A DNA stretch of 64,000 bases from the NCBI GenBank assembly GCA_021561035.1, contig CP067346.1, positions 62,001 to 126,000 of the forward strand. The letters run 5' to 3'. Both the position numbers and the translations under genes were made by a program. Of the stretch, positions 55,983-64,000 are shown piece after piece. The notes under the pieces were generated by a model, which was given only the letters and a program-made list of their open reading frames with translations, made no database searches and was not told the origin of the DNA. Positions within the stretch are counted from its first letter, which is position 1, and each line of letters begins with the position of its first letter. Source of the stretch: Clostridioides sp. ES-S-0054-01 (GTDB taxonomy: Bacteria > Bacillota > Clostridia > Peptostreptococcales > Peptostreptococcaceae).

Positions 55983-56426
55983 ATGAAGTTACATGAGTTA
56001 AAACCTGCTGAAGGTGCAGTAAGAGCTAAGAGAAGATTAGGTAGAGGTACTGCAACTGGACAAGGTAAAACTGCAGGACGTGGACAAAAAGGTCAATGGT
56101 CTCGTTCTGGTGGTGGAGTAAGAGTAGGATTTGAAGGTGGACAAATGCCACTAGCTAGAAGACTTCCTAAGAGAGGTTTCAATAACATATTTAAGAAAGT
56201 TTACACAGAAGTTAATGTTGAAGTTTTAAATAGATTTGAAAATGGAACAGAAGTAACTGCAGAATTATTAAAATCTACTAAAACTATAAGCAAAATAGGT
56301 AAAGACGGAGTTAAAATCTTAGGTGAAGGTAATTTAGAGAAAGCTTTAACTGTTAAAGCTGCTAAATTTACAGCTTCAGCTCAAGAAAAAATAGAAAAAG
56401 CTGGTGGAAAAGCAGAGTTAGTATAA
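55983..56426 (+). CDS. rplO: 50S ribosomal protein L15
   Basis: L15 of 147 residues. [12 protein letters not shown] at the start and [19 protein letters not shown] are diagnostic. The start at 55983 follows AAGGAGGTGC; a GTG in the ribosome site at 55974 is not likely to be used. Confidence 0.95.
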   Translation: MKLHELKPAEGAVRAKRRLGRGTATGQGKTAGRGQKGQWSRSGGGVRVGFEGGQMPLARRLPKRGFNNIFKKVYTEVNVEVLNRFENGTEVTAELLKSTKTISKIGKDGVKILGEGNLEKALTVKAAKFTASAQEKIEKAGGKAELV

Positions 56427-56469
56427 TAACCTGCTAATCTCCTAGCCAGTACAGGCGGGGTGAATTAGC

Positions 56470-57738
56470 GTGCTGTCAAAATTAAAACAAGCTTGGAAGA
56501 TTAAAGCAGTAAGAAAAAAAGTAATGTATACACTTATGATGATCGTGATATTCAGAATAGGTACTACTATACCAGTTCCAGGCATAGACACTAGTATTAT
56601 ACAAAAGATGGTAGGCGGCAATAGTCTACTTTCTCTGTATAATATGTTTACTGGTGGAGCATTTAGTAATTTTTCACTATTTGCTTTAGGTATAAGTCCA
56701 TATATCACTGCATCAATCATAATACAACTTCTAACAGTAGGTTTTGAAAGTTTAGCAGAACTTCAAAAATCTGGTGAAGAAGGAAAGAAAAAAATCAATA
56801 AGTACACTAAATATACAGCACTAGCTCTAGCAGTTGTACAAGCTTTGGGAATTACATTAGGAATTGTAAGAAGTGCTTTAATATCAAATAGTGTGTTTTT
56901 TATCACAACTGTTGTAATAACATTAGTTTCAGCAAGTATGTTAGTAATGTGGATTGGGGACAAAATTACTGAAAAAGGAATCGGTAATGGTAGTTCAGTA
57001 ATAATATTTGCAGGTATAATATCAAGAATACCTACAGACGTTATTAAAATCGCGCAACAAGTTAAATCTGGTGAAGTTGCACCTTGGGTTATAGTAGTTC
57101 TAGCTGTAGTTATATTACTTACAGTAACAGGAGTTACATTTATACAAGAAGCGACTAGAAAGATACCTGTACAATATGCTAAAAGAGTTGTTGGAAGAAA
57201 AATGTATGGAGGACAAAGTTCTCATATACCAATGAAAGTTAACCAGTCAGGAGTTATGCCTATAATTTTTGCAAGTTCACTTTTAGCTTTTCCTCAAACA
57301 ATAGCTATGTTTATGGGGCCAAATGCTCAGGCTTTTGTTCAAAAGTACTTAAGTATGGCAACAGAACAAGGATTTTGGACATATAGATCAATTGAGATTC
57401 TACTTATAATTTTCTTCTCATATTTTTATACAACTGTATCATTTAATACAGAAGACATATCTAAAAATATGAAAAATAATGGTGGATTTATACCAGGTAT
57501 AAGACCAGGTGAACCTACTATGAATTATTTAAATAGAATTTTAACTAGATTAACTTTAGCTGGAGCTACTTTCTTAGCAATAATTGCTATGGTGCCAGCT
57601 CTTACAACACATTATATGAAAGTAAATATGAGTCTAGCTGGGACTTCATTGCTAATCGTTGTTGGAGTTGCTTTGGAGCTTAAGAGACAGTTAGAGTCAA
57701 ACTTAGTTATGAGAAGCTATCAAGGTTTCTTAAAATAA
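56470..57738 (+). CDS. secY: Preprotein translocase subunit SecY
   Basis: Channel-forming subunit of the Sec translocon, 422 residues with about ten membrane helices. GTTIPVPGID near the N-terminus and GGQSSHIPMKVNQSGVMPIIFA in the middle are family motifs. It starts with GTG, with GGGGTGA upstream. adk begins 16 bases after the stop. Only one SecY gene lies here; C. difficile-type organisms have a separate accessory SecA2 system but no sign of it is in the window. Confidence 0.96.
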   Translation: MLSKLKQAWKIKAVRKKVMYTLMMIVIFRIGTTIPVPGIDTSIIQKMVGGNSLLSLYNMFTGGAFSNFSLFALGISPYITASIIIQLLTVGFESLAELQKSGEEGKKKINKYTKYTALALAVVQALGITLGIVRSALISNSVFFITTVVITLVSASMLVMWIGDKITEKGIGNGSSVIIFAGIISRIPTDVIKIAQQVKSGEVAPWVIVVLAVVILLTVTGVTFIQEATRKIPVQYAKRVVGRKMYGGQSSHIPMKVNQSGVMPIIFASSLLAFPQTIAMFMGPNAQAFVQKYLSMATEQGFWTYRSIEILLIIFFSYFYTTVSFNTEDISKNMKNNGGFIPGIRPGEPTMNYLNRILTRLTLAGATFLAIIAMVPALTTHYMKVNMSLAGTSLLIVVGVALELKRQLESNLVMRSYQGFLK

Positions 57739-57754
57739 AATGGAGATGGATAAT

Positions 57755-58405
57755 ATGAGAATAATATTACTTGGACCTCCAGGTGCTGGTAAAGGTACTC
57801 AGGCGGCAGGAATAGTAGAAAAATACAATATACCTCATATATCAACAGGAGATATATTCAGAAAGAATATAAAAGAGGGAACAGAACTTGGAAAAAAAGC
57901 TAAAGAATACATGGACCAAGGTTTATTAGTACCAGATGAGTTAACTGTAGGTTTAGTTACTGATAGAATATCTCAAGAAGATTGTAAAAATGGATTTATG
58001 TTAGATGGATTTCCAAGAAATGTAGCACAAGGAGAACATTTAGACATATTCTTAAAAAATGCTGGTATATCACTAGATAAAGTTGTCAATATTGAAGTTG
58101 ATAAGAGCATACTAGTGTCTAGGGCAGTTGGTAGAAGAATATGTAAGTCTTGTGGAGCTACCTACCATGTTGAGTTTAATCCTCCTAAAGTAGAAGGTAT
58201 ATGTGATGTATGCCAAGGAGAATTATATCAAAGAGCTGATGATAATGAAGAAACTGTATCTAAGAGAATACAAGTTTATCTAGATGAAACTAAACCTTTA
58301 GTAGATTATTATAGCAAACAAGGTATAATAGCAGATATAAAAGGTGACCAATCAATAGATAAAGTGTTTGAAGATATTGTCGCAGCTTTAGGAAGTGGAA
58401 AATAA
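57755..58405 (+). CDS. adk: Adenylate kinase
   Basis: Interconverts ATP, AMP and ADP. The P-loop GPPGAGKGTQ is at about 7-16, DGFPRN is the AMP-binding motif, and the LID domain has the four-Cys zinc set (CKSC and CDVC), as in other Firmicutes. The start at 57755 gives 216 residues, with GGAGATGGA upstream; the frame opens at 57740 without a spaced site. The stop touches the map start directly. Confidence 0.95.
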   Translation: MRIILLGPPGAGKGTQAAGIVEKYNIPHISTGDIFRKNIKEGTELGKKAKEYMDQGLLVPDELTVGLVTDRISQEDCKNGFMLDGFPRNVAQGEHLDIFLKNAGISLDKVVNIEVDKSILVSRAVGRRICKSCGATYHVEFNPPKVEGICDVCQGELYQRADDNEETVSKRIQVYLDETKPLVDYYSKQGIIADIKGDQSIDKVFEDIVAALGSGK

Positions 58406-59152
58406 ATGATTATCTTGAAATCAAAAAAAGAAATAGAACTTTTAAGAGAAGCAGGCAAAATAGTTGCTGACACTCATGAAGTTTTAAGAAAAGCTATTTC
58501 TCCGGGAATATCTACCTTAGAATTAGATAAAATAGCTGAAGAGAATATAAGAAAATACAATGCAGAACCTTCTTTTAAAGGATATGGAGGTTTTCCGGGA
58601 AGTATATGTGCTTCTATCAATAGAGAAGTAGTACATGGTATTCCAGGAGAAACTATATTAAAAGAAGGAGATATTGTAAGTTTGGATATAGGAGCCTATT
58701 ATAAAGGATATCATGGTGATTCTGCGAAAACTCACGGGGTAGGCATGATATCTGAAGAAGATAGGAAATTGATAGAAGTAACTAGAGAAAGCTTCTATGA
58801 AGGAATAAAATTTGCTAAATTAGGATATAGAATTTCAGATATCTCACACGCAGTACAAACACACGTTGAGAAACATGGTTTCTCAGTAGTTAGAGATTTA
58901 GTGGGTCATGGAGTTGGAGCAAATCTTCATGAGGATCCACAAGTACCTAATTATGGACTCCCAGGAAAAGGACCAAGACTTAGAGAAGGAATGGTTATTG
59001 CTATAGAGCCAATGGTTAATGCAGGTCGTTATCATGTAAAGACTCTATCAGATGGGTGGACGACTGTTACAATAGATGGAAAAAAATCAGCTCATTATGA
59101 GCATACGATAGCAATTACTGAACATGAACCTTTGATATTGACAAAGTTGTAA
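58406..59152 (+). CDS. map: Methionine aminopeptidase type I
   Basis: Removes the initiator methionine. The metal ligands lie in [16 protein letters not shown] (two Asp), [12 protein letters not shown] (His) and IEPMVNAG (Glu), with the last Glu in YEHTIAITE. The 248-residue length is usual. The ATG follows the adk stop with no gap, so translation is probably coupled. The adk-map-infA order is standard in Firmicutes. Confidence 0.95.
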   Translation: MIILKSKKEIELLREAGKIVADTHEVLRKAISPGISTLELDKIAEENIRKYNAEPSFKGYGGFPGSICASINREVVHGIPGETILKEGDIVSLDIGAYYKGYHGDSAKTHGVGMISEEDRKLIEVTRESFYEGIKFAKLGYRISDISHAVQTHVEKHGFSVVRDLVGHGVGANLHEDPQVPNYGLPGKGPRLREGMVIAIEPMVNAGRYHVKTLSDGWTTVTIDGKKSAHYEHTIAITEHEPLILTKL

Positions 59153-59173
59153 TTTAAAAAGTAGGTGAAAAAA

Positions 59174-59443
59174 GTGCTATCAGATAATTTAAGTATAGGT
59201 CAAGTTGTTAAAGTTTCATTAGGACGAGATAAAGGAAATTTATTCTTTGTAGTCAAAATAATTAATAATGAATATGTATTAATAGCTGATGGAAAAAAAA
59301 GGAAACTTGACAAACCTAAGTTAAAGAAAGTGAAGCACTTAAAAAAATATAATTTTATTAATGATGAAGTTAGAAAAAGAGTAGTATCTGGACAAGAGAT
59401 TACAGATTCTTTTTTAAGAGCTGAACTTACTAAGTTAAATTAG
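59174..59443 (+). CDS. KOW-domain RNA-binding protein (L14e-like)
   Basis: A small basic protein of 89 residues. The N-terminal half is a KOW-like fold (LSIGQVVKVSLGRDKGNLFFVV), as in the eukaryotic/archaeal L14e family and bacterial relatives found beside map and infA. The C-terminal half is Lys-rich with KRVVSGQEITDSFLRAEL. GTG at 59174 is preferred because GTAGGTGA lies 6 bases upstream; GTG at 59165 falls inside that site. Its role in ribosome function is inferred from the domain and place only. Confidence 0.8.
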   Translation: MLSDNLSIGQVVKVSLGRDKGNLFFVVKIINNEYVLIADGKKRKLDKPKLKKVKHLKKYNFINDEVRKRVVSGQEITDSFLRAELTKLN

Positions 59444-59480
59444 ATAATTTAACTTATTGAAATGGAGGGCTGGTTAGTTA

Positions 59481-59699
59481 ATGGCCAAAAAAGATGTTAT
59501 AGAATTAGAAGGTACAGTTTCAGAAGCTTTACCTAATGCTATGTTCAAAGTTAAACTAGAAAATGGACATGAGATATTATGCCACATTTCTGGAAAGCTA
59601 AGAATGAACTTCATAAGAATTCTTGAAGGTGACAAGGTGAATGTTGAACTTTCTCCATATGACCTTACAAGAGGAAGAATTACTTGGCGTAAGAAGTAG
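59481..59699 (+). CDS. infA: Translation initiation factor IF-1
   Basis: IF-1 of 72 residues with an OB fold that fills the 30S A site. [22 protein letters not shown] and the C-terminal [13 protein letters not shown] are diagnostic. GGAGGG precedes the ATG. Confidence 0.97.
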   Translation: MAKKDVIELEGTVSEALPNAMFKVKLENGHEILCHISGKLRMNFIRILEGDKVNVELSPYDLTRGRITWRKK

Positions 59700-59716
59700 A
59701 CTATATTAATATTTAG

Positions 59717-59848
<132 letters not shown>

Positions 59849-59864
59849 GAAATTATTACTAGCA

Positions 59865-60000
59865 TTTTGTTAAATTTTATAGTATAATACTATATTGTGA
59901 TGTTAACAAAAGAACGTTAAAATCGTTGAACAATCTGGCGTAGGATTGGCATATGATGTGAAGTTTTAAACACTAAAAACTATGTGTAGGAGGTGCGATC
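59865..60000 (+). promoter_or_regulatory. Structured leader before rpsM
   Basis: TTTTGTTAA (59865-59873) and TTAACAAAA (59903-59911) form a perfect 9-bp inverted repeat that encloses ATAGTAT/ATACTAT. The inner part also reads TATAAT (59883-59888), though without a good -35. The place before rpsM is where S4 binds in E. coli, so an autoregulatory element is plausible. Confidence 0.4.
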
Positions 60001-60372
60001 ATGGCAAGAATAGCTGGGGTAGATTTACCTAGAGAAAAAAGAGCGGAGATAGGCTTAACTTATATATATGGTATAGGTAAAGCGACTGCTAACGAAATAT
60101 TAGCTAAGGCTGAGATAAATCCAGATACTAGAATAAAAGATTTATCAGAAGATCAAGTTAATGAGTTAAGAAAAGTTATAGATGACGATTTCTTAGTTGA
60201 AGGTGACTTAAGAAGAGAAATTGCTTTAAACATAAAGAGATTAAGAGATATAAAATGTTATAGAGGAATAAGACACGCTAAAGGTCTTCCATTAAGAGGA
60301 CAAAGAACTAAGACTAATGCTAGAACTAGAAAAGGTCCTAGAAAAACAGTATCTCGTAAAAAGAAAAAATAA
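60001..60372 (+). CDS. rpsM: 30S ribosomal protein S13
   Basis: S13 of 123 residues, in the 30S head bridging to the 50S subunit. [26 protein letters not shown] and [18 protein letters not shown] are diagnostic. AGGAGGTG precedes the ATG. Confidence 0.96.
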
Positions 60373-60407
60373 ATAAATAATAACTAGATGAAGGAGGGAA
60401 AAGGAAA

Positions 60408-60806
60408 ATGGCTAAACCAAAAAAGAAAGTTACACGTATTAGAAGAAGAGAACGTAAAAATATAGAACGTGGTCATGCTCATATACAATCAACTTTCAAT
60501 AATACAATAATAACTTTAACTGACGTTCACGGAAATGCTATATCTTGGGCAAGTTCTGGACAATTAGGATTCAAAGGATCAAGAAAATCAACTCCATTTG
60601 CATCTCAAATGGCTGCTGAAACAGCTGCAAAAGCTGCGATGGAACACGGACTAAAAAGTGTTGAGGTATTCGTAAAGGGGCCAGGTTCAGGAAGAGAAGC
60701 TGCAATAAGAGCTTTACAAGCAACTGGACTAGAAGTAACTATGATAAAAGATGTTACTCCAATCCCACATAACGGATGTAGACCACCAAAGAGAAGAAGA
60801 GTGTAA
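60408..60806 (+). CDS. rpsK: 30S ribosomal protein S11
   Basis: S11 of 132 residues, on the platform near the Shine-Dalgarno helix. [18 protein letters not shown] and the C-terminal THIPHNGC-like segment ([16 protein letters not shown]) match the family. GAAGGAGGG precedes the ATG. Confidence 0.96.
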   Translation: MAKPKKKVTRIRRRERKNIERGHAHIQSTFNNTIITLTDVHGNAISWASSGQLGFKGSRKSTPFASQMAAETAAKAAMEHGLKSVEVFVKGPGSGREAAIRALQATGLEVTMIKDVTPIPHNGCRPPKRRRV

Positions 60807-60837
60807 TTAATAAGAGTACAATAGGAGGTGTAGATAA

Positions 60838-61461
60838 ATGGCAAGATATACAGGTGCATCATGTAGACAATGCCGTAGAGAGGGAATGAAATTATTCCTT
60901 AAAGGTGATAGATGTTATACAGATAAATGTGCTATAGTAAAAAGAAACTATGCTCCAGGTCAACATGGCCAAGGAAGAAAGAAAGTTTCTAACTATGGAT
61001 TACAATTAAGAGAAAAACAAAAAGTTAAAAGAATATATGGAGTTTTAGAGACTCAATTTAGAAATTTATATGAACGTGCTGAAAATATGCCTGGTAAAGC
61101 AGGTGAGAACTTATTAAGTTTATTAGAGAGAAGATTAGATAATGTAGTTTACAGAATGGGACTAGCATCTTCTAGAAAAGAAGCTAGACAATTAGTGACT
61201 CATAGTCATTTCACTTTAAATGGAAATAAAGTAGACATACCTTCATTAATAGTTAAGGTTGGAGATGTTATAGAAGTTAAAGAGAAATCAAGATCTTCTG
61301 CAAAATTCAAAAATTTAGTAGAAGTTAACTCAAGAATAGCTCCTAAATGGTTAGAAGCTAATGTAGAAGGAATGACAGCAAAAGTAGTTGGTGTTCCAAC
61401 AAGAGAAGATATAGATCTTGAGATAGCAGAACACTTAATCATAGAACTTTACTCTAAATAA
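60838..61461 (+). CDS. rpsD: 30S ribosomal protein S4, zinc-binding form
   Basis: S4 of 207 residues, the main 16S 5'-domain assembly protein. The N-terminal Cys set (Cys9, Cys12, Cys26, Cys31) is the zinc form. The S4 RNA-binding domain (about 95-155) has [30 protein letters not shown] precedes the ATG. Having rpsD between rpsK and rpoA follows the alpha-operon layout, unlike the separate rpsD of B. subtilis. Confidence 0.96.
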   Translation: MARYTGASCRQCRREGMKLFLKGDRCYTDKCAIVKRNYAPGQHGQGRKKVSNYGLQLREKQKVKRIYGVLETQFRNLYERAENMPGKAGENLLSLLERRLDNVVYRMGLASSRKEARQLVTHSHFTLNGNKVDIPSLIVKVGDVIEVKEKSRSSAKFKNLVEVNSRIAPKWLEANVEGMTAKVVGVPTREDIDLEIAEHLIIELYSK

Positions 61462-61538
61462 TAAGAACACTTTTAAAAATTATTTTAAAATTTTGTTTAC
61501 CCTCAGTGGATTACTGAATTTTAAGGAGGGTTTTGTCC

Positions 61539-62486
61539 ATGATAGAAATAGAAAAGCCAAAAGTAGATATAGTTGAGCTTAGCGAAGACTATAGATATGG
61601 TAAGTTTGTTATAGAACCTCTAGAAAGAGGATATGGAATAACTATAGGTAACGCATTAAGAAGAATATTATTATCATCACTACCAGGTGTAGCAGTAAAT
61701 GCTATAAAAATAGATGGAGTTCTTCATGAATTTTCAACAATACCTGGTGTTAAAGAAGATGTTACTGAGATAATATTAACTTTAAAAGAACTTTCAGCAA
61801 CTATAGATGGTGAAGGAAGTAGAACACTTAAAATAGAAGCTCAAGGACCATGCTCTATCACAGGTTCAGATATAATCTGTCCTCCAGATGTTGAAATATT
61901 AAGTAAAGATTTAGCAATAGCTACATTAGATGATAATGCTAAACTTAATATGGAGATATTTGTAGATAAAGGTAGAGGTTATGTTTCTGCTGAAGAAAAT
62001 AAAACAGAGAATGTTCCAATAGGTGTTTTACCTGTGGATTCAATATATACTCCTGTTGAGAAAGTTAGTTATCATGTGGAAAACACAAGAGTGGGTCAAA
62101 AAACAGATTATGATAAATTAGTACTAGAAGTTTGGACTAATGGTAGTATAAATCCTCAAGAGGGTATATCATTAGCTGCAAAGGTATTAGTTGAGCATTT
62201 AAATTTATTTATAGACTTAACTGAACATGTAAGTAGTGTTGAAATCATGGTAGAAAAAGAAGAAGATCAAAAAGAAAAAGTTCTTGAAATGACTATAGAA
62301 GAATTAGATTTATCAGTTAGATCATATAACTGTTTAAAGAGAGCGGGAATTAATACAGTTGAAGAATTAGCTAATAAATCTGAGGATGATATGATGAAGG
62401 TTAGAAACCTAGGTAAGAAGTCATTAGAAGAGGTAATACAAAAACTAGAAGAACTTGGATTGGGATTAAAACCAAGTGAAGAATAG
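61539..62486 (+). CDS. rpoA: RNA polymerase alpha subunit
   Basis: Assembly subunit of RNA polymerase, 315 residues. The N-terminal dimerisation domain has [22 protein letters not shown], and the C-terminal domain (about 240-315), which contacts upstream DNA and activators, has [20 protein letters not shown]. The start at 61539 follows AAGGAGGG; the frame opens at a TTG 6 bases earlier. Confidence 0.97.
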   Translation: MIEIEKPKVDIVELSEDYRYGKFVIEPLERGYGITIGNALRRILLSSLPGVAVNAIKIDGVLHEFSTIPGVKEDVTEIILTLKELSATIDGEGSRTLKIEAQGPCSITGSDIICPPDVEILSKDLAIATLDDNAKLNMEIFVDKGRGYVSAEENKTENVPIGVLPVDSIYTPVEKVSYHVENTRVGQKTDYDKLVLEVWTNGSINPQEGISLAAKVLVEHLNLFIDLTEHVSSVEIMVEKEEDQKEKVLEMTIEELDLSVRSYNCLKRAGINTVEELANKSEDDMMKVRNLGKKSLEEVIQKLEELGLGLKPSEE

Positions 62487-62506
62487 CGAGCAAAGGAGGG
62501 ATAAGA

Positions 62507-62848
62507 ATGGCTAAGTACCGTAAATTAGGACGTGAAACAGCTCACAGAAACCTTATGTTAAGAAACTTAGTAACTTGCTTACTAAGAAGTGGAAGAATAG
62601 AAACTACAGTGACTAGAGCGAAAGAAACTCGTAGAATGGCTGAAAAGATGATAACTCTTGCTAAGAGAGGGGATCTTCATGCTAGAAGACAAGTTTTAGC
62701 TTATGTTATGGATGAAACAGTAGTTAATAACTTATTCACAGATTTAGCTCCAAAATATGCTGAGAGAAATGGTGGATACACTAGAATAATAAAAATAGGG
62801 CCAAGAAAAGGCGATGCTGCTGAAATGGCTTTTATAGAATTAGTATAG
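62507..62848 (+). CDS. rplQ: 50S ribosomal protein L17
   Basis: L17 of 113 residues, at the tunnel exit. [19 protein letters not shown] is diagnostic. AAAGGAGGG precedes the ATG. A terminator follows, closing the S10-spc-alpha transcription run. Confidence 0.96.
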   Translation: MAKYRKLGRETAHRNLMLRNLVTCLLRSGRIETTVTRAKETRRMAEKMITLAKRGDLHARRQVLAYVMDETVVNNLFTDLAPKYAERNGGYTRIIKIGPRKGDAAEMAFIELV

Positions 62849-62853
62849 TAAGG

Positions 62854-62888
62854 AAAGGATTAGGCTTGATGGCTTAATCTTTTTTTTA
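62854..62888 (+). terminator. Intrinsic terminator after rplQ
   Basis: AAAGGATTAGGC pairs with GCTTAATCTTT with one bulged G and a G-U pair, followed by a run of eight T. Confidence 0.8.
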
Positions 62889-62905
62889 TTTTTTTGACTA
62901 AGGTG

Positions 62906-62914
62906 TGATATAAT
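62906..62914 (+). promoter_or_regulatory. Extended -10 promoter for the ecfA genes
   Basis: TGATATAAT is an extended -10 motif, 53 bases before ecfA1. The TTGACT at 62894 is too close to be its -35; TTATTT near 62886 is the only hexamer at a normal distance. Confidence 0.45.
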
Positions 62915-62967
62915 AATGTGTAAAATGATTTTTATAAGTTATTGCTTATTAAAAGGAGTATGAATTA

Positions 62968-63801
62968 ATGGATAATATAGTAAAGGTAAATAATATTTCG
63001 TTTGAGTATATTACAGATGAAGCAAAACTTAAAGCAATAGATAATTTAAGCCTAGATGTTAAAAAAGGAGAATTTGTTGCGATAATAGGACATAATGGTT
63101 CTGGTAAGTCTACTTTATCTAAAAACTTAAATGCTATTCTTATGCCTACTGAAGGAAATATTCTTATTGATGGTATGGATACTAAAGAAGAAGAAAGATT
63201 ATGGAATATAAGACAAACTGCAGGCATGGTATTTCAAAATCCAGATAATCAAATAGTTGCCACTATAGTAGAAGAAGATGTTGCATTTGGTCCGGAGAAC
63301 TTGGGTATAGAGCCAAAAGAAATAAGACGAATTGTAGATGAGTCTTTAAAGAGTGTAGGTATGTATGATTTAAGAGGTAGACAACCTCACTTGTTATCAG
63401 GTGGTCAAAAGCAAAGAGTTGCAATAGCAGGAATTATTGCTATGAGGCCTAAATGTATAATATTTGATGAAGCAACAGCAATGCTAGATCCATCTGGAAG
63501 AAAAGAAGTTATGAAAACAATAAAAAGACTTAATAAGGAAGAAAATATAACTGTTATACATATAACACACTTTATGGAAGAAGCAGTAGAGGCTGATAGA
63601 GTTGTAGTTATGGAAAAAGGAAAGAAAATCTTAGAGGGAACTCCTAGAGAAGTATTCAGTAAAATAAAGATGTTAAAGGAAATCGGTTTAGATGTACCTT
63701 GTATGACAGAGTTATCTAGTTTATTAATAGAAGAAGGTATGAATATTAGCAGTGATATATTAACTGTGGATGAGATGGTGATGGAATTATGTCAATTATA
63801 G
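62968..63801 (+). CDS. ecfA1: ECF transporter ATPase subunit EcfA1 (CbiO type)
   Basis: ATP-binding subunit of the shared energy-coupling module for vitamin and metal uptake. Walker [10 protein letters not shown] is at 41-49, the Q-loop is near FQNPDNQ, the ABC signature LSGGQKQR is near 144-151, and Walker B reads [11 protein letters not shown]. The 277-residue length, with the EcfA-specific C-terminal region, is normal. The second ATPase gene overlaps its 3' end by 13 bases. ecfT is expected just beyond the window. Confidence 0.95.
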   Translation: MDNIVKVNNISFEYITDEAKLKAIDNLSLDVKKGEFVAIIGHNGSGKSTLSKNLNAILMPTEGNILIDGMDTKEEERLWNIRQTAGMVFQNPDNQIVATIVEEDVAFGPENLGIEPKEIRRIVDESLKSVGMYDLRGRQPHLLSGGQKQRVAIAGIIAMRPKCIIFDEATAMLDPSGRKEVMKTIKRLNKEENITVIHITHFMEEAVEADRVVVMEKGKKILEGTPREVFSKIKMLKEIGLDVPCMTELSSLLIEEGMNISSDILTVDEMVMELCQL

Positions 63802-64000
63802 TAAAGAATTTAACACATATATATAATGAAGGGATGCCTTTTGCAAGTAAGGCACTTGATGATGTTTCTTTTGAGATTAAAGATAGAGATTTTGTTGGTC
63901 TCATAGGTCATACAGGGTCAGGAAAATCTACATTAATACAACATTTAAATGGATTATTAAAGCCTTCTTCAGGAGAAATATTTATAAATGATTTTAATAT
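63789..64000 (+). CDS. ecfA2: ECF transporter ATPase subunit EcfA2 (cut by window end)
   Basis: The first 70 codons of the second coupling ATPase. The start overlaps ecfA1 by 13 bases, with GATGGTGATGG of ecfA1 as a weak ribosome site, so translation is probably coupled. The product starts [15 protein letters not shown], and Walker [10 protein letters not shown] is visible before the window ends. The NEG and [12 protein letters not shown] segments are typical of EcfA2. Confidence 0.9.
   Translation, partial: MSIIVKNLTHIYNEGMPFASKALDDVSFEIKDRDFVGLIGHTGSGKSTLIQHLNGLLKPSSGEIFINDFN

Overview
The window is a low-GC, ATA- and AGA-rich Firmicute chromosome segment. Several features point to Clostridioides difficile or a very close Peptostreptococcaceae relative: the gene order, an rpoB whose numbering places His502, Arg505 and Val1143 at the positions known from C. 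difficile resistance work, and a 7-alpha-hydroxysteroid dehydrogenase gene inside the RNA polymerase region. This species call is an inference from memory and was not searched. All genes lie on the + strand. No rRNA, tRNA, insertion sequence, prophage or CRISPR array was seen.

Positions 1-3,200 hold the end of a xyloside-use cluster: an unidentified gene tail, a GH43 beta-xylosidase and a GPH-family symporter. Positions 3,480-9,690 hold a SorC-type regulator and an acetoin dehydrogenase-type 2-oxoacid dehydrogenase system (acoA, acoB, acoC, acoL). In this system the lipoyl domain has moved from E2 to the N-terminus of E3, and E2 instead carries two peripheral-subunit-binding domains. Positions 9,700-16,510 hold a sigma54-dependent LevR-type activator with a -24/-12 promoter immediately upstream, a galactitol-family PTS (EIIA, EIIB, EIIC), a small membrane protein and a class II aldolase. 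A lipoate-protein ligase gene follows at 16,682 and could modify the AcoL lipoyl domain.

Positions 17,700-28,210 are housekeeping: ispD-ispF, a T-box leader followed by an orphan coding remnant, a second terminator and proS, then gltX, a 51-residue small gene, cysS-mrnC, thyX-rlmB-NYN protein and sigH.

From 28,285 the window is the translation/transcription supercluster: tufA, rpmG-secE-nusG-rplK-rplA, rplJ-rplL behind an L10-type attenuator leader, hdhA (inserted between rplL and rpoB), rpoB-rpoC, rpsL-rpsG-fusA-tufB, the S10/spc/alpha ribosomal protein run (rpsJ to rplQ, with secY, adk, map, a KOW protein, infA and rpmJ), and the start of the ECF transporter ATPase pair ecfA1-ecfA2, cut by the window end. 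The two tuf genes sit in a matching 1.2-kb block. Strong sigmaA-type promoters are visible before rpmG, rplJ, rpoB, rpsL and rpsJ.

I did not find an obviously new multi-gene system. The most interesting signals are the sigma54 promoter and PTS-aldolase unit without a dehydrogenase, the lipoyl-domain rearrangement, the T-box separated from proS by a gene remnant and a terminator, the bile-acid enzyme inside the RNA polymerase region, and several hairpins between genes that lack U-tracts.
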